Assembly: GCF_019392335.1 (NCBI RefSeq)
Contig: NZ_JAHXRQ010000012.1
Span: 62,001 to 126,000 of the forward strand
Length of the DNA stretch: 64,000 nt
Source of the DNA: Mameliella sp. CS4
Lineage (GTDB): Bacteria > Pseudomonadota > Alphaproteobacteria > Rhodobacterales > Rhodobacteraceae
Reading direction: 5' to 3'
Positions 35,456 through 45,411 of this stretch are shown here, piece by piece; position 1 is the stretch's first letter; each line of letters begins with the position of its first letter. Both the position numbers and the translations under genes were made by a program. The notes beneath the pieces were generated by a model. That model had not been told where the DNA came from. It saw only the letters and a list, made by a program, of their open reading frames with translations, and made no database searches.

Positions 35456-36217
35456 GATCGCAGGTTAGGCCGGGTGACGTGCCAAACTAAGGCAATTTCG
35501 CAGAAATGCTGTGGCGCAGCACCTTTGGAGGCGCCCCGAGAGGCAAATACGTGATTTGTTTCGAATGATTCGGATTTCCATCACCATTGCCTGACAAGCT
35601 CTCTGCCCAATCCCGTGTCGGTTGCAGGATTGATGCCTGTGCCGCGACAGTCCAGTCCGAATTGTGGCAGGAACAGGGCGGGCATCCGGTGGGAAAGGGC
35701 AATTCCTTAACTGTTTATCAATTGATGACAATATTTGCCCTCGATTTGAGTGAAAAGTCTATATTTGGTGTGTTTTTGGCGGCGGCACACCGTTTGTTGT
35801 GTTCATTTGTTTCCAAAATCGAAGAGGTTGTCGGGTCAAACCGAGTCGAATTCACGGTAAATGCGCTGCAAACTGTCCATTTCAGGGCAGGACTGTGCCG
35901 GAACGCGCCATTTTCTCCTTCTCGGAACAGGGCGGGCAAAGTATTAATTTTGCAAGCCCAACTGGGGGGTGAAGTCTGCTGGCCACGGGGGCGGCCGCTG
36001 AACCGCTCGCATCCAAGATGCGAAGTGAAGCGAGGATGGAGAACCATCCGTGCCGTCAAGGTATCCTCGTCCACGTCACGACGTGGGCCTGGGGCGCGAT
36101 CACTTCGCATAAGCACTGGCATGGCGAGCACGCGAATTTAAGGGCAGTGCCACGGGCATTGCCAGTGCAATGGCGCGGGGCGCGGCCCGCCGTCTGTATT
36201 GGAAGAGGGTCGAAAGA
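35456..36217. other. Long AT-richer intergenic region upstream of the RTX-Hint gene
   Basis: 762 bases, the longest gap in the window. The part at about 35700-35960 is clearly richer in A/T than its surroundings. Small inverted repeats are present near 36000-36090 (GCATCCAAGATGC, CCACGTCACGACGTGG). No convincing gene was found; frames across it lack family resemblance. It likely holds divergent promoters and regulatory sites for the GSCFA and RTX-Hint genes. Confidence 0.5.
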
Positions 36218-39200
36218 ATGGCTGATTTGGTTTTGCAATGGGGTGCCCTTGGTCCGTTTGGCACCAACCTGCCGGATGCGGACGGGGGCGTCTCTGCCAG
36301 CGTGGACGCGGGCGGCGTGGCAGTCGACATCTCGTTTGATGCTGTTCAGGACGGCGCGACGGCCTTCACCTTCAACGCACCGGGTTATGTCGCTCCGGAC
36401 GAGACATTCTCGAACCAGTCGTTCCTGAAGCTGTTTGGCGAAGGAGACGTTGCGGGCACCGACACTTCGACCACGGTGCTGGACTTCCGCGCCACCAACA
36501 CCGATCTCTACACCGATTCGGCGCAGAATGTTTCGTTCCGGATCAACGATATCGACCTGGGCGCCGGGGGCGACCTCTTTGAAAGCGGGTCGGGCTTCGA
36601 GGATATCCTCAGCGTCACCGCCTTTGCGCCCGATGGCACCGAAGTGCCCGTGACCCTGACGCTGGGCTCTTCCGTGACCAATACCGGCGGCCTGTTGAGC
36701 GGCCTTTCGGAAACCGGCTTTGAGGATCCGACCTCGTCGGTCCTGGTGGAAATCGGCGGCCCGGTGGCGAGCATCCAGATCGAATATGCCAATGGCGCCG
36801 TCAGCCAGCAGGGCGTGACGGTTTCGGACATCGAGTTCTCGACTGTCGACGTGGTCGACGAGAACGAAGATCCGGATGCCGTGGACGACAGCGCCACCAC
36901 GGAGATCGGCACGCCGGTCGATGTCACTCCCTTGGCGAATGACACGGACCCGGACGGCGACACGCTGACCGTGACCAGTATCACCCCGGCGACCAATGGC
37001 TCTGCCGTGCTGAACGGCGACGGCACCGTGACCTACACGCCGGACCCGGGGTTCGAGGGTGAGGACACGATCTCCTACACCATCTCGGACGGCAACGGCG
37101 GCACGGATACGGCCACCATCACCTTTACCGTGGAAGATCCGAACCGGCCTCCCGTTGCCGAAGACGACAGCGCCTCGACGGACGTGGACACCGCGGTCCT
37201 GATCGACGTGACCGCCAACGACAGCGACCCGGACGGCGATCCGCTGACGGTGGTGTTCAACACCGACCCGGCCAACGGGACCGTGGTCGACAATGGCGAC
37301 GGCACCTTTACCTATACGCCGGACGCCGGATTTGAGGGAACCGATACCTTCGAATACGACATCTCCGACAGTTCCGGGGACAGCGATACTGGTGTCGTCA
37401 CCGTTGCCGTGGGTGGGGAGCAAAGCGGCAACGCGGCGCCAGATGCGGTGGATGATTTTGCGACGACCGACATTGACACGCCGGTCACGATCGATGCACT
37501 GGCCAACGATAGCGATCCCGATGGCGATCCGATCACTGTAGATTCCGCTATCGCGACCGACGGTATTGCGACGGTCAACGCCGATGGTTCGATCACCTTC
37601 ACGCCGGATGCCGGTTTCACTGGTACGGCGACGATCGGTTACACGATCACGGATGGCGAGCTTTCGGATTCGGCGGACATCACGGTTACGGTCGACGCAC
37701 CATCTCCTCCTCCTCCGCCGCCGGCGGATCCGCGCATCGATACCGACGTGTTCCCGGTGGATCCCGCCGATCAGGCGCTGGACCCGCTCGACGGTCTGGA
37801 CGAGGATCCTGATCCTTCGGATGACCTCGACGACATCGTGGGTGACGGCTCTGCCGAACTGATCGAGACCGGCGACGACGCCGACACGATCTCTGCCGGC
37901 GGCGGCGACGATACGGTGAATCCGGGCATCGACGATGACCTGGTCGATCTGGGCGGCGGAGACGATTCGCTGTTCGATGTGCAGGGCGCCGATACGATCT
38001 TTGGCGGCCAGGGCGACGACACGATCATCGCAGGCATCGATACCTTCTCGGACTACGAGGGGGACGATCCCGCCTTTGCCCCCGGAACCACGTTGGCCGA
38101 TCTCGGCTTTACCGCCGACCCGAACCAGGACGACGGCCGCGACTCCGTTCAGGGCAATCGTGGCAACGACTTCATCGCCACCGGCGACGACGCCGACACC
38201 ATCGACGGCGGCGGCGAGAACGATACGCTGGACGGCGGTATCGACGACGACAGCATCATGGGCGGCCAGGGCGACGACTCGCTGATTGGCTCGCACGGCT
38301 CGGACACGCTGGACGGCGGCCAGGGCAACGATACGCTGGACGGCTCCAACCTTGCGGCGCTGGAACTGACCGACGACATCGACCCCAACACCGAGAACGA
38401 CCGAGACCTGCTGCAGGGCTTCCTGGGCGACGACTCGATCATCGGGGGCGACGACGACGACACGCTGATGGGCGGATCCGGCATGGACACGCTGGACGGT
38501 GGCATCGACGACGACATCCTGATGGGTGGGCGCGACGACGACACGCTAATCGGCGGTCAGGGCAATGACACGCTGAACGGCGGCTCCGGTGACGACAGCA
38601 TCATGGGCGGTAGCGACCGCGACGTGATCGTGGTCGACAGCGCGGCTGACGGGATCGGCGACACGGTCGACGGTGGCTCGGGCGGGTTTGTCGACCAGGT
38701 CAACCCCGAAGATCCGCCGAACCAGGACTACGACATCCTCGATCTCTCTGGCGTTGGCGCCGAGGGCGTGGACTGGCGCGTGGTCAATACCGTGGTGGAC
38801 AGCAACGGCAACGGCCTGGACGGGACCGTCGAATTCCTGAACGCCGCGGGCGATGTGACCGGCACGATGGATTTCTTCGAGATCGAGGAAATCGTGCCCT
38901 GCTTTACCCCCGGCACGCTGATCGCGACGCCCGAGGGCGAGCGCCTTGTCGAGGAGCTGAAAGTCGGTGATCGGGTCATCACCCGCGACAACGGCATCCA
39001 GGAGATCAAGTGGGTGGGCCGCAAGGACCTGACCGGCTTCGACTTGGCGCGCAAGCCGCACTTCAAGCCGATCCTGATCCAGCAGGGCGCCTTGGGCAAC
39101 AACCTGCCTGAGCATGACATGCTGGTTTCGCCGAACCACCGCGTCCTGGTGGCAAACGACAAGACCGCGCTGTACTTCGAAGAGCGCGAGGTCCTGGTCG

Positions 39201-39481
39201 CGGCCAAGCACCTGACCGGGCTGGACGGCGTGGACGAGGTCGAGGCAAACGGCGTGGCCTACATCCACGTGATGTTCGACAGCCACGAGGTCATCCTGTC
39301 GAACGGCGCCTGGACCGAAAGCTTCCAGCCCGGCGATTACAGCCTCAAGGGGATCGGCAACGCACAGCGTCAGGAAATCCTCGAGCTCTTTCCCGAGCTG
39401 GAACATGCCGAGGGTCTCAAGGCCTATGCCTCGGCGCGCCGCTCGTTGAAAAAGCACGAGGCCGCGCTGCTGACGCAGTAA
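36218..39481 (+). CDS. Large secreted protein: cadherin-like repeats, RTX repeats and Hint domain
   Basis: 1087 residues. Residues 1-210 have no recognised family. Three tandem cadherin/VCBS-like domains follow (about 215-500), each with NDSDPDGD-type calcium sites and YTPDAGFEGTDT. A proline linker comes next, then acidic RTX-like repeats (about 550-830; GGGDDTV, GGQGDDTI, GGDDDDTLMGG). A Hint_2 (hedgehog/intein) domain begins at Cys895 in PCFTPGTLIATPEGE and runs to about 1050, with VSPNHRVLV. There is no N-terminal signal, so type I secretion is likely. Such proteins are frequent in Rhodobacteraceae; an adhesin or self-processing role is inferred. Start at MADLVL after GGAAGAGGG; the upstream frame looks non-coding. 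Confidence 0.88.
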   Translation: MADLVLQWGALGPFGTNLPDADGGVSASVDAGGVAVDISFDAVQDGATAFTFNAPGYVAPDETFSNQSFLKLFGEGDVAGTDTSTTVLDFRATNTDLYTDSAQNVSFRINDIDLGAGGDLFESGSGFEDILSVTAFAPDGTEVPVTLTLGSSVTNTGGLLSGLSETGFEDPTSSVLVEIGGPVASIQIEYANGAVSQQGVTVSDIEFSTVDVVDENEDPDAVDDSATTEIGTPVDVTPLANDTDPDGDTLTVTSITPATNGSAVLNGDGTVTYTPDPGFEGEDTISYTISDGNGGTDTATITFTVEDPNRPPVAEDDSASTDVDTAVLIDVTANDSDPDGDPLTVVFNTDPANGTVVDNGDGTFTYTPDAGFEGTDTFEYDISDSSGDSDTGVVTVAVGGEQSGNAAPDAVDDFATTDIDTPVTIDALANDSDPDGDPITVDSAIATDGIATVNADGSITFTPDAGFTGTATIGYTITDGELSDSADITVTVDAPSPPPPPPADPRIDTDVFPVDPADQALDPLDGLDEDPDPSDDLDDIVGDGSAELIETGDDADTISAGGGDDTVNPGIDDDLVDLGGGDDSLFDVQGADTIFGGQGDDTIIAGIDTFSDYEGDDPAFAPGTTLADLGFTADPNQDDGRDSVQGNRGNDFIATGDDADTIDGGGENDTLDGGIDDDSIMGGQGDDSLIGSHGSDTLDGGQGNDTLDGSNLAALELTDDIDPNTENDRDLLQGFLGDDSIIGGDDDDTLMGGSGMDTLDGGIDDDILMGGRDDDTLIGGQGNDTLNGGSGDDSIMGGSDRDVIVVDSAADGIGDTVDGGSGGFVDQVNPEDPPNQDYDILDLSGVGAEGVDWRVVNTVVDSNGNGLDGTVEFLNAAGDVTGTMDFFEIEEIVPCFTPGTLIATPEGERLVEELKVGDRVITRDNGIQEIKWVGRKDLTGFDLARKPHFKPILIQQGALGNNLPEHDMLVSPNHRVLVANDKTALYFEEREVLVAAKHLTGLDGVDEVEANGVAYIHVMFDSHEVILSNGAWTESFQPGDYSLKGIGNAQRQEILELFPELEHAEGLKAYASARRSLKKHEAALLTQ

Positions 39482-39489
39482 GCGCTTCG

Positions 39490-39582
39490 CCGGAACGGAA
39501 TATGCAGCCCGTTCCGGCGCTCGACGACCCTCGCGCCCGGAACGGAACACATGGAAACGGGGCGGCCCTGGCCGCCCCGTTT
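39490..39582 (+). terminator. Two hairpins including a strong terminator after the RTX-Hint gene
   Basis: CCGGAACGG (39490-39498) pairs with CCGTTCCGG (39509-39517). A 12-base stem AAACGGGGCGGC (39555-39566) pairs with GCCGCCCCGTTT (39571-39582) and is followed by TCTCATTT-like sequence. The second is a good factor-independent terminator, and because it is symmetrical with A and T runs it may also serve the convergent nucleotidyltransferase gene. Confidence 0.8.
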
Positions 39583-39677
39583 CTCATTTGACGAAGATAC
39601 GGCGGGTTGCGCATCGCAAAGAAACGGGCGCTCCTCAGGTGAGAAGCGCCCGGCAGCATTCTGAATTTACGGGAACT

Positions 39678-40295
39678 TCACCCAGTCAGGCAGGCGTCTC
39701 CCTGGGATGCGCGCCAAGCTTGCCAAGCCTCTGGTGTATCCAGATCAGTCAGGGCACGGCGGTCCGGCAGGGGGATCTGGCGAAGCCTATGCGCATTCGC
39801 CTTCAGCACGTCACGTGCGCCCTGGTCGCCGGTCAGTGTCTGCAAGGCCATAAAGCAATCCCGCGGGAAAAGCACCGGATGACCCGGCGTGCCATCGGCG
39901 GCCGTGGCCTGTTGCAGCATGGGGAAGGGAACGGATTCAAAGCTTGTGATAAGCTTTTGAATATCCTCGGTTTCGATCTCGGGCATGTCGGCAGGCAGGA
40001 TGATCATTGCCTTGATGCCGCGTGGCATATGGCCCACGCCCCGGCGGATCGAGGCGGACATGCCAAGATCGGAATCCGGCACCTCGATCACCTGCACGGG
40101 GAGGCCCTGCAGGGCCGCGGTGCGCGGGTGATCCGGGTCAGGAAGGGTCACGGCCACATGAGCGCCCGTGTCGATCGCGCGCAGCGCCTGGCGGCGCAGC
40201 AGCGGAAGACCATCTACTGTTTCGGTCAACTTGTCGCGGCCACGCATCCGCGAAGATGCGCCCGCGGCGGGGATGAGAATCGAAATATCCAGCAT
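39678..40295 (-). CDS. NTP-transferase, MobA/MocA-like (molybdenum cofactor type)
   Basis: 205 residues. The nucleotide-binding start ILIPAAGASSRMRGRDKL is typical of MobA/MocA enzymes, with VIEVPDSDLGMSASIRRGV, MIILPADMPEIETEDI and TPGHPVLFPRDCF following. Close relatives attach CMP or GMP to molybdopterin, or sit with CO-dehydrogenase-like genes. No molybdoenzyme gene is next to it, so the exact substrate is open. Convergent with the RTX-Hint gene. Confidence 0.83.
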   Translation of the reverse strand: MLDISILIPAAGASSRMRGRDKLTETVDGLPLLRRQALRAIDTGAHVAVTLPDPDHPRTAALQGLPVQVIEVPDSDLGMSASIRRGVGHMPRGIKAMIILPADMPEIETEDIQKLITSFESVPFPMLQQATAADGTPGHPVLFPRDCFMALQTLTGDQGARDVLKANAHRLRQIPLPDRRALTDLDTPEAWQAWRASQGDACLTG

Positions 40296-40416
40296 GTGGC
40301 AGACACTAACACAGGTTGAGCAAGAATGTGGCGTGTCTTGTGCAAAGTGCGCAACTTTTTGCGCCTCCCTGTCAGGGAAACGCTAGATGCTGCGTTGCGG
40401 CGATGCATGCGCCGCA

Positions 40417-42822
40417 TCACCCCCGCATGCGCTGGCCCTCCGGATCAAACAGCGGCTGTGTGATCAGCCGCGCCGGGCGCATCTCACCCAGGATCTCGAT
40501 TTCGGCGCTCAGGTCCGGTTGGATTTTATCTCTTGGGATCAATGCGATGGCGAGCGACTTTTCGGCGTAGTGTGAATAGCCACCCGAGGTGCAGAACCCT
40601 TGGACCGCGCCGTCGATCCAGACCGGCTCGTAGGCATTCACATCCGTGTCCAGTGCGTCGACCTCGAAGACCGCCAGGGCGCGATGCGGCGGCGCGGCGC
40701 GCTCGGCCTCGGCGGCGGCGCGGCCGATGAAATCGCCCTTGGACCACTGGATGAACCGATCCAGGCCGGTTTCCGCGCAGGTGTAGTCGGGTGAGAACTC
40801 GCGCCCCCAGGAGCCAAAGAACTTGTCCAGACGCAAGCTCATCATCGCGCGCATGCCGAAGGGTTTCATGCCGCGCGGGCGGCCGGCGGCCCAAAGCGTC
40901 TGCCACAGTTGCCGCTGCGCCATCGGATCGCAGTAGATCTCATAGCCCAGGTCGCCGGTATAAGAGACGCGCTGCACGAGGCAGTCGCTCATGCCCACGA
41001 CCATGCCGCGCACCTCCATGAATCGCATGTGGCTGATGTCGGTCCGGGTGCAGGCCTGCAGGATCTCGCGCGCGCGCGGCCCGGCGACCTGAAAGCCGGT
41101 GGATTTGTCACTTATATTCTCTATACTTACGCCGTCTTCCTGATGTTTCAGGAACCAGCGCATGTGATAGGCCTGCGCGCCGTAGGAGGCGGTCAGGCGG
41201 AACTCGGTTTCGGACAGGCTAGCCACGGTGAAATCGCCGATGATCCGCCCGGCGGGTGAGAGCATGGGGGTCAGGGACATGCGGCCCGGGACGGGGATGC
41301 GGCCCGCCATGATCCGGTCCAGCCACGCGCGGGCTTTCGGCCCTGTCACGCGGTACTTGCCGAAGTTCTGGACCTCGTTGATGCCTGCCGCCTCGCGCAC
41401 CGCTCGAACCTCGCGCGCCGTGGCCTCCCAGGCGTTGGAACGTCGAAAAGAGGGTGTCTCAAAGCGCGGCTCACCCTCGGCGGCGAAATAGTTGGCCACC
41501 TCCAGCCCGTATTGGGCGCCCCAGACCGCGCCCATACCGTCAAGGATGTCGTACATCGGCGTGGTGCGGTTGGGCCGCGCGGCGGGCAGTTCCTCGTTCG
41601 GATAGCTGACCGAAAAGCGTTTCTGATAGTTCTCGATGACTTTCGGCAGGGTGTAACCGGGCGAGATCCAGTCGCCAAAGCGCGCCACGTCCATCGCGCC
41701 GGTGTCGCGCTCGCACTCACCAGTTGTCATCCATTGCGCCAGCATCAGGCCCACGCCGCCGCCCTGGCTGAAGCCCGCCATGACACCGCAGGCCGACCAG
41801 TAGCCGCGCAGGCCCGGGATCGGTCCCACCAGCGGGTTGCCGTCGGGCGCAAAGGTGAAGGGCCCGTGGATCACGGATTTCACTCCGGCGCGTTCCAGCA
41901 CCGGAAAGCGTTTGTATGCGAATTCAATGCTTTGCTCGATCTTGTCAAAGTCATCGGGCAACAACTCGTGCCCGAATTCCCAGGGCGTGCCATCCACCGC
42001 CCAGGGGCGGCAGGGCTGTTCGTAGAAACCGATGCACAACCCGCGCCCTTCCTGTCGCAGATAGCTTTCGCCCGCCGGGTCCATGACATGGGGGTGTTCG
42101 GCGTCGCGCTCGTAGATCTCGGGCGTTTCCGCGGTCACGAGGTACTGATGCTCCATCGGGTGCAGCGGCAGGTAGACACCGGCCAATGCGCCCACCTCGC
42201 GCGCCCAGAGACCGGCGGCATTGACCACGTGTTCGGTATGGATGGTGCCCTTGTCCGTCACCACCTCCCATGTGCCATCTGCACGAGGATTGGTTTCCAA
42301 GACTTTGGTGTGCAGATGAATTTCGGCCCCGCCCATGCGCGCGGCCTTGGCATAGGCGTGGGTGGTGCCGGAGGGATCGAGGTGCCCGTCCAGCGGATCG
42401 TAAAGCGCGCCGATCACGCCTTCGAGGTTCACGATGGGAGCAAGTTTCGCGATCTCTTCCGGCCCGACGATCTCGGTCTCCAGCCCCATGTAGCGATGCT
42501 TGGCGCGTTCCGCGAGCAGCATGTCAAACCGGTCGCGGTTGTCGGCCAGGGTAATGCCGCCGACGTGGTGCAACCCGCAGGACATGCCGGTCAGCTCTTC
42601 GAGTTCCTTGTAAAGGCGGATGGTATAGCCCTGCAGCGCGGCCATGTTGGTGTCGCCGTTCAGCGTGTGAAAACCGCCCGCCGCGTGCCATGTGCTGCCG
42701 CTGGTCAGCTCGGATCGTTCCAGCAGCATCACGTCCGACCAGCCCAGCTTGGTCAGGTGGTAGAGTACGGAACAGCCGACGACTCCGCCTCCGATCACGA
42801 CGACTCGGGTTGTGGTTTTCAT
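40417..42822 (-). CDS. Dimethylglycine/sarcosine-dehydrogenase-like flavoprotein (paralogue 1)
   Basis: 801 residues. The N-terminal DAO domain has VVVIGGGVVGCSVLYHLTKLG and the STWHAAGG motif, whose His is the site of covalent FAD in mammalian relatives. The C-terminal half is GcvT-like (folate-binding; VQNFGKYRVTGPKARAWLDR, GDLGYEIYCD, and a GCV_T_C end). The family oxidatively demethylates N-methylated glycines, passing the methyl group to tetrahydrofolate. Start after GGAGGCA at MKTTTR. Divergent from a paralogue with 166 bases between them. Confidence 0.87.
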   Translation of the reverse strand: MKTTTRVVVIGGGVVGCSVLYHLTKLGWSDVMLLERSELTSGSTWHAAGGFHTLNGDTNMAALQGYTIRLYKELEELTGMSCGLHHVGGITLADNRDRFDMLLAERAKHRYMGLETEIVGPEEIAKLAPIVNLEGVIGALYDPLDGHLDPSGTTHAYAKAARMGGAEIHLHTKVLETNPRADGTWEVVTDKGTIHTEHVVNAAGLWAREVGALAGVYLPLHPMEHQYLVTAETPEIYERDAEHPHVMDPAGESYLRQEGRGLCIGFYEQPCRPWAVDGTPWEFGHELLPDDFDKIEQSIEFAYKRFPVLERAGVKSVIHGPFTFAPDGNPLVGPIPGLRGYWSACGVMAGFSQGGGVGLMLAQWMTTGECERDTGAMDVARFGDWISPGYTLPKVIENYQKRFSVSYPNEELPAARPNRTTPMYDILDGMGAVWGAQYGLEVANYFAAEGEPRFETPSFRRSNAWEATAREVRAVREAAGINEVQNFGKYRVTGPKARAWLDRIMAGRIPVPGRMSLTPMLSPAGRIIGDFTVASLSETEFRLTASYGAQAYHMRWFLKHQEDGVSIENISDKSTGFQVAGPRAREILQACTRTDISHMRFMEVRGMVVGMSDCLVQRVSYTGDLGYEIYCDPMAQRQLWQTLWAAGRPRGMKPFGMRAMMSLRLDKFFGSWGREFSPDYTCAETGLDRFIQWSKGDFIGRAAAEAERAAPPHRALAVFEVDALDTDVNAYEPVWIDGAVQGFCTSGGYSHYAEKSLAIALIPRDKIQPDLSAEIEILGEMRPARLITQPLFDPEGQRMRG

Positions 42823-42988
42823 GCTGTGCCTCCATTCCATGCGGGCCGTCGCAACGGTTCCCTGTCATCCGTATTTGACGAAAGATGAAGCGCCAAGCGT
42901 TGTGAAGGGGCGACGAAATCTGTCGCAAACGGGCATTTCTTGGTCTCAATTGCGGGGCAGGGTGACGCGCAGAATTGCGGAGAAAACC

Positions 42989-45409
42989 ATGCGCAGCCAA
43001 GCCCAAGCCGTCGTCATCGGAGGCGGCGTGATCGGATGTTCAATCCTCTACCACCTCACCAAACTCGGATGGAGCGATGTTGTCCTGCTCGAACGCGACG
43101 AGCTGACGTCGGGGTCCACCTGGCATGCGGCTGCCAATATCCACGGGCTGCACGACAGCACCAATATCAGCCGCCTGCAGCACTACACGATGACCCTGTA
43201 CAATAGCCTGGAGGAGGAGACCGGCCAGAGTTGCGGCGTCTTCCAACCTGGCAGCCTCTACCTTGCGCAAACGGTCGAGCGTGAGCACCAGTTGCGCCTG
43301 CAGGCGGCCAAGGCCAAGCTCTACGGGATGAATTTCTACGAGATCACCCGGGACGAGGCCGAGCGCCTGCACCCGCTGGTCGATTTCACCGGCATCCGCT
43401 GCATCATGTACGAACCCGACGGCGGCAATGTCGATCCCTCGGGCGTCACGGCGGCCTATGCGGCGGGCGCGCGTCAGCGGGGGGCGGAGATCCATCGCTT
43501 TACCCCGGTCGAGGCGACGGAACAGCAGCCGGATGGCTCATGGATCGTGCGCACGCCCAAAGGCGAGATCGCGACGCCCTGGGTGATCAACGCGGCGGGG
43601 CTCTGGGGGCGAGAGGTGGCGGCGTTGGCGGGGCTGAAACTGCCGCTGCAACCGACCGAGCACCAGTATTTCGTCACCGAGACCATCGCCGAGATCGACG
43701 GGATGGACCGGCGGTTGCCCTCTGTCGCGGATCGGGATGGCGAGTATTACCTGCGTCAGGAGGGCAAGGGCCTCTTGATCGGCGCCTATGAGCGGGACGT
43801 GCGGCTATGGGCCGAAAACGGCACGCCGCTGGATTTTGCGCATGACCTGTTCCCCGATGACCTGGAGCGGATCGAGGACAACATGATGCGCGCCATCGAC
43901 CGGGTCCCGGCGGTGGGCATGGCGGGGATCAAGCGGGTCATAAACGGGCCGATGATCTGGTCGCCCGATGCCAACGTCCTGATGGGGCCTGTGCCCGAGC
44001 TGAAAGGCTATTTCTGCTGCAACGGCATCATCCCCGGATTCTCGCAGTCCGGCGGCATGGGGCTGATGGCAGCGCAATGGATCGTCGAAGGTGAGATGCA
44101 GTACGACATGTTCGCCTGGGACATGGCGCGGTTCGGCGACTGGGCGGACGAAAAATTCACCAAGGCGCGGGTGATGAACCAGTACGCGCACCGCTTTTCC
44201 ATCCATTTCCCGGGCGAGGAGCGCGAGGCCGGCCGCCCGGTGCGGCTGCGCCCGGTCTACGAGGCGCAAAAGGCGATGGGCGCGAAATTCGGCCTGAACT
44301 ATGGCTGGGAACACCCTGCCTATTTCGACGCCGACCAGCCCGATACGCCCGGGTTTACCCGGCAGGGCTGGTGGGAGAGCGTGGGCCGCGAGGCGCGCGG
44401 CTTGCGCGAGACAGGCGGGATCATCGACATCTCGAACTTTGCCAATTACCGCGTCAGCGGGCCGGGCGCAGAGGACTGGCTGAACGCGTTGTTCGCCAAC
44501 CGGATGCCGCGCAAGGTGGGGCGGTCCTGCCTGACACCGCTGATCGGCAAACGCGGCGGTATCGCCGGGGATTTCACCGTTACAAGGTTGGGCGAGGAGG
44601 AATTCTGGGTGATCGGTTCGGGCATGGCCGAACGCTATCACCAGCGGTTCTTCGGGGATGTGCCGCTGCCCGAGGGGACCACCTGCACTTCGATGACCGA
44701 TGCCATGTGCGGCTTCAACGTGGCCGGTCCGAAATCGCGCGAGATGTTGTCCCGGTTGACCAATGCCTCGCTGGCCACCGACGACTGGCCCTTCATGGCC
44801 TCGCAGTGGATCGAGTTGGCCGGGGTGCGGGTGCTGGCGCTGCGGGTCTCCTTTACCGGTGACCTTGGTTGGGAACTGCATTGCGCCGAGGACGACCAGG
44901 CACAGCTGTACGAGGCCCTTCTGAAGGAAGGCGAGGCCTTGGGGATCGGTCCGGTGGGCAGCCGGGCCCTGATGAGCCTGCGGATCGAAAAGGGCTATGG
45001 CTCTTGGGGCCGCGAGTATTCGCCCGAATACTGGCCGCAGGAGGTGGGGCTGGCGCGGTTGTGCAAGCTGGACAAGGATTTCCTGAACAAGGTGGCCTTG
45101 CAGGGCGTGATCGACAAGCCGGCGCGCGAAGAGCTGGTGGTCCTTGCCCTGGACGAAGAGGCGGTGACGGCGTCCAACGCCGATGCCACCGGCGGTGAGC
45201 CCATTTTCCGCGACGGGCAGGGGATCGGGCGCGTCACGTCGGGCGGCTATGGCTACTCGGTGGGGCGCAGCCTGGCGCTTGGCTATGTCAAGGCGGGCAC
45301 GGCGGCGCCGGGTGACAGGGTCGAGGTCATGGTGCTGGGCCGTCCGCACGGCGCGGAAATCCTGGCAGAGCCGCCGTTCGACCCGTCCGGCGAACGTCTG
45401 CGCGCCTGA
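42989..45409 (+). CDS. Dimethylglycine/sarcosine-dehydrogenase-like flavoprotein (paralogue 2)
   Basis: 806 residues, same architecture as its divergent neighbour: AVVIGGGVIGCSILYHLTKLG, STWHAAANIHGLHD near residue 50, the FAD/substrate core, then a GcvT half (FANYRVSGPGAEDWLNALF, FTGDLGWELHCAEDD) and a GCV_T_C end. The open frame continues 59 codons upstream into the neighbour, but GGAGA precedes the chosen Met (MRSQAQ). The two probably share a regulated promoter region and act on related methylamines or on the two successive demethylation steps (inference). Confidence 0.87.
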   Translation: MRSQAQAVVIGGGVIGCSILYHLTKLGWSDVVLLERDELTSGSTWHAAANIHGLHDSTNISRLQHYTMTLYNSLEEETGQSCGVFQPGSLYLAQTVEREHQLRLQAAKAKLYGMNFYEITRDEAERLHPLVDFTGIRCIMYEPDGGNVDPSGVTAAYAAGARQRGAEIHRFTPVEATEQQPDGSWIVRTPKGEIATPWVINAAGLWGREVAALAGLKLPLQPTEHQYFVTETIAEIDGMDRRLPSVADRDGEYYLRQEGKGLLIGAYERDVRLWAENGTPLDFAHDLFPDDLERIEDNMMRAIDRVPAVGMAGIKRVINGPMIWSPDANVLMGPVPELKGYFCCNGIIPGFSQSGGMGLMAAQWIVEGEMQYDMFAWDMARFGDWADEKFTKARVMNQYAHRFSIHFPGEEREAGRPVRLRPVYEAQKAMGAKFGLNYGWEHPAYFDADQPDTPGFTRQGWWESVGREARGLRETGGIIDISNFANYRVSGPGAEDWLNALFANRMPRKVGRSCLTPLIGKRGGIAGDFTVTRLGEEEFWVIGSGMAERYHQRFFGDVPLPEGTTCTSMTDAMCGFNVAGPKSREMLSRLTNASLATDDWPFMASQWIELAGVRVLALRVSFTGDLGWELHCAEDDQAQLYEALLKEGEALGIGPVGSRALMSLRIEKGYGSWGREYSPEYWPQEVGLARLCKLDKDFLNKVALQGVIDKPAREELVVLALDEEAVTASNADATGGEPIFRDGQGIGRVTSGGYGYSVGRSLALGYVKAGTAAPGDRVEVMVLGRPHGAEILAEPPFDPSGERLRA

Positions 45410-45411
45410 CC

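Noticed and set aside
36056..38296. 746-codon open frame on the minus strand opposite the RTX-Hint gene
   Set aside because: Its translation is a product of the repetitive GAC/GGC codons of the real gene read backwards; it has no domain, and repeats such as IRVAVVG recur only because the sense strand repeats.
37860..38640. Direct repeats that could be mistaken for a CRISPR or satellite array
   Set aside because: They are coding repeats for GGxGxDxxx-type RTX nonapeptides in frame with the rest of the protein.
42812..42988. 59-codon N-terminal extension of the plus-strand flavoprotein
   Set aside because: It runs into the divergent gene's start and lacks any homology; the FAD motif begins immediately after the chosen Met, which has a GGAGA site.
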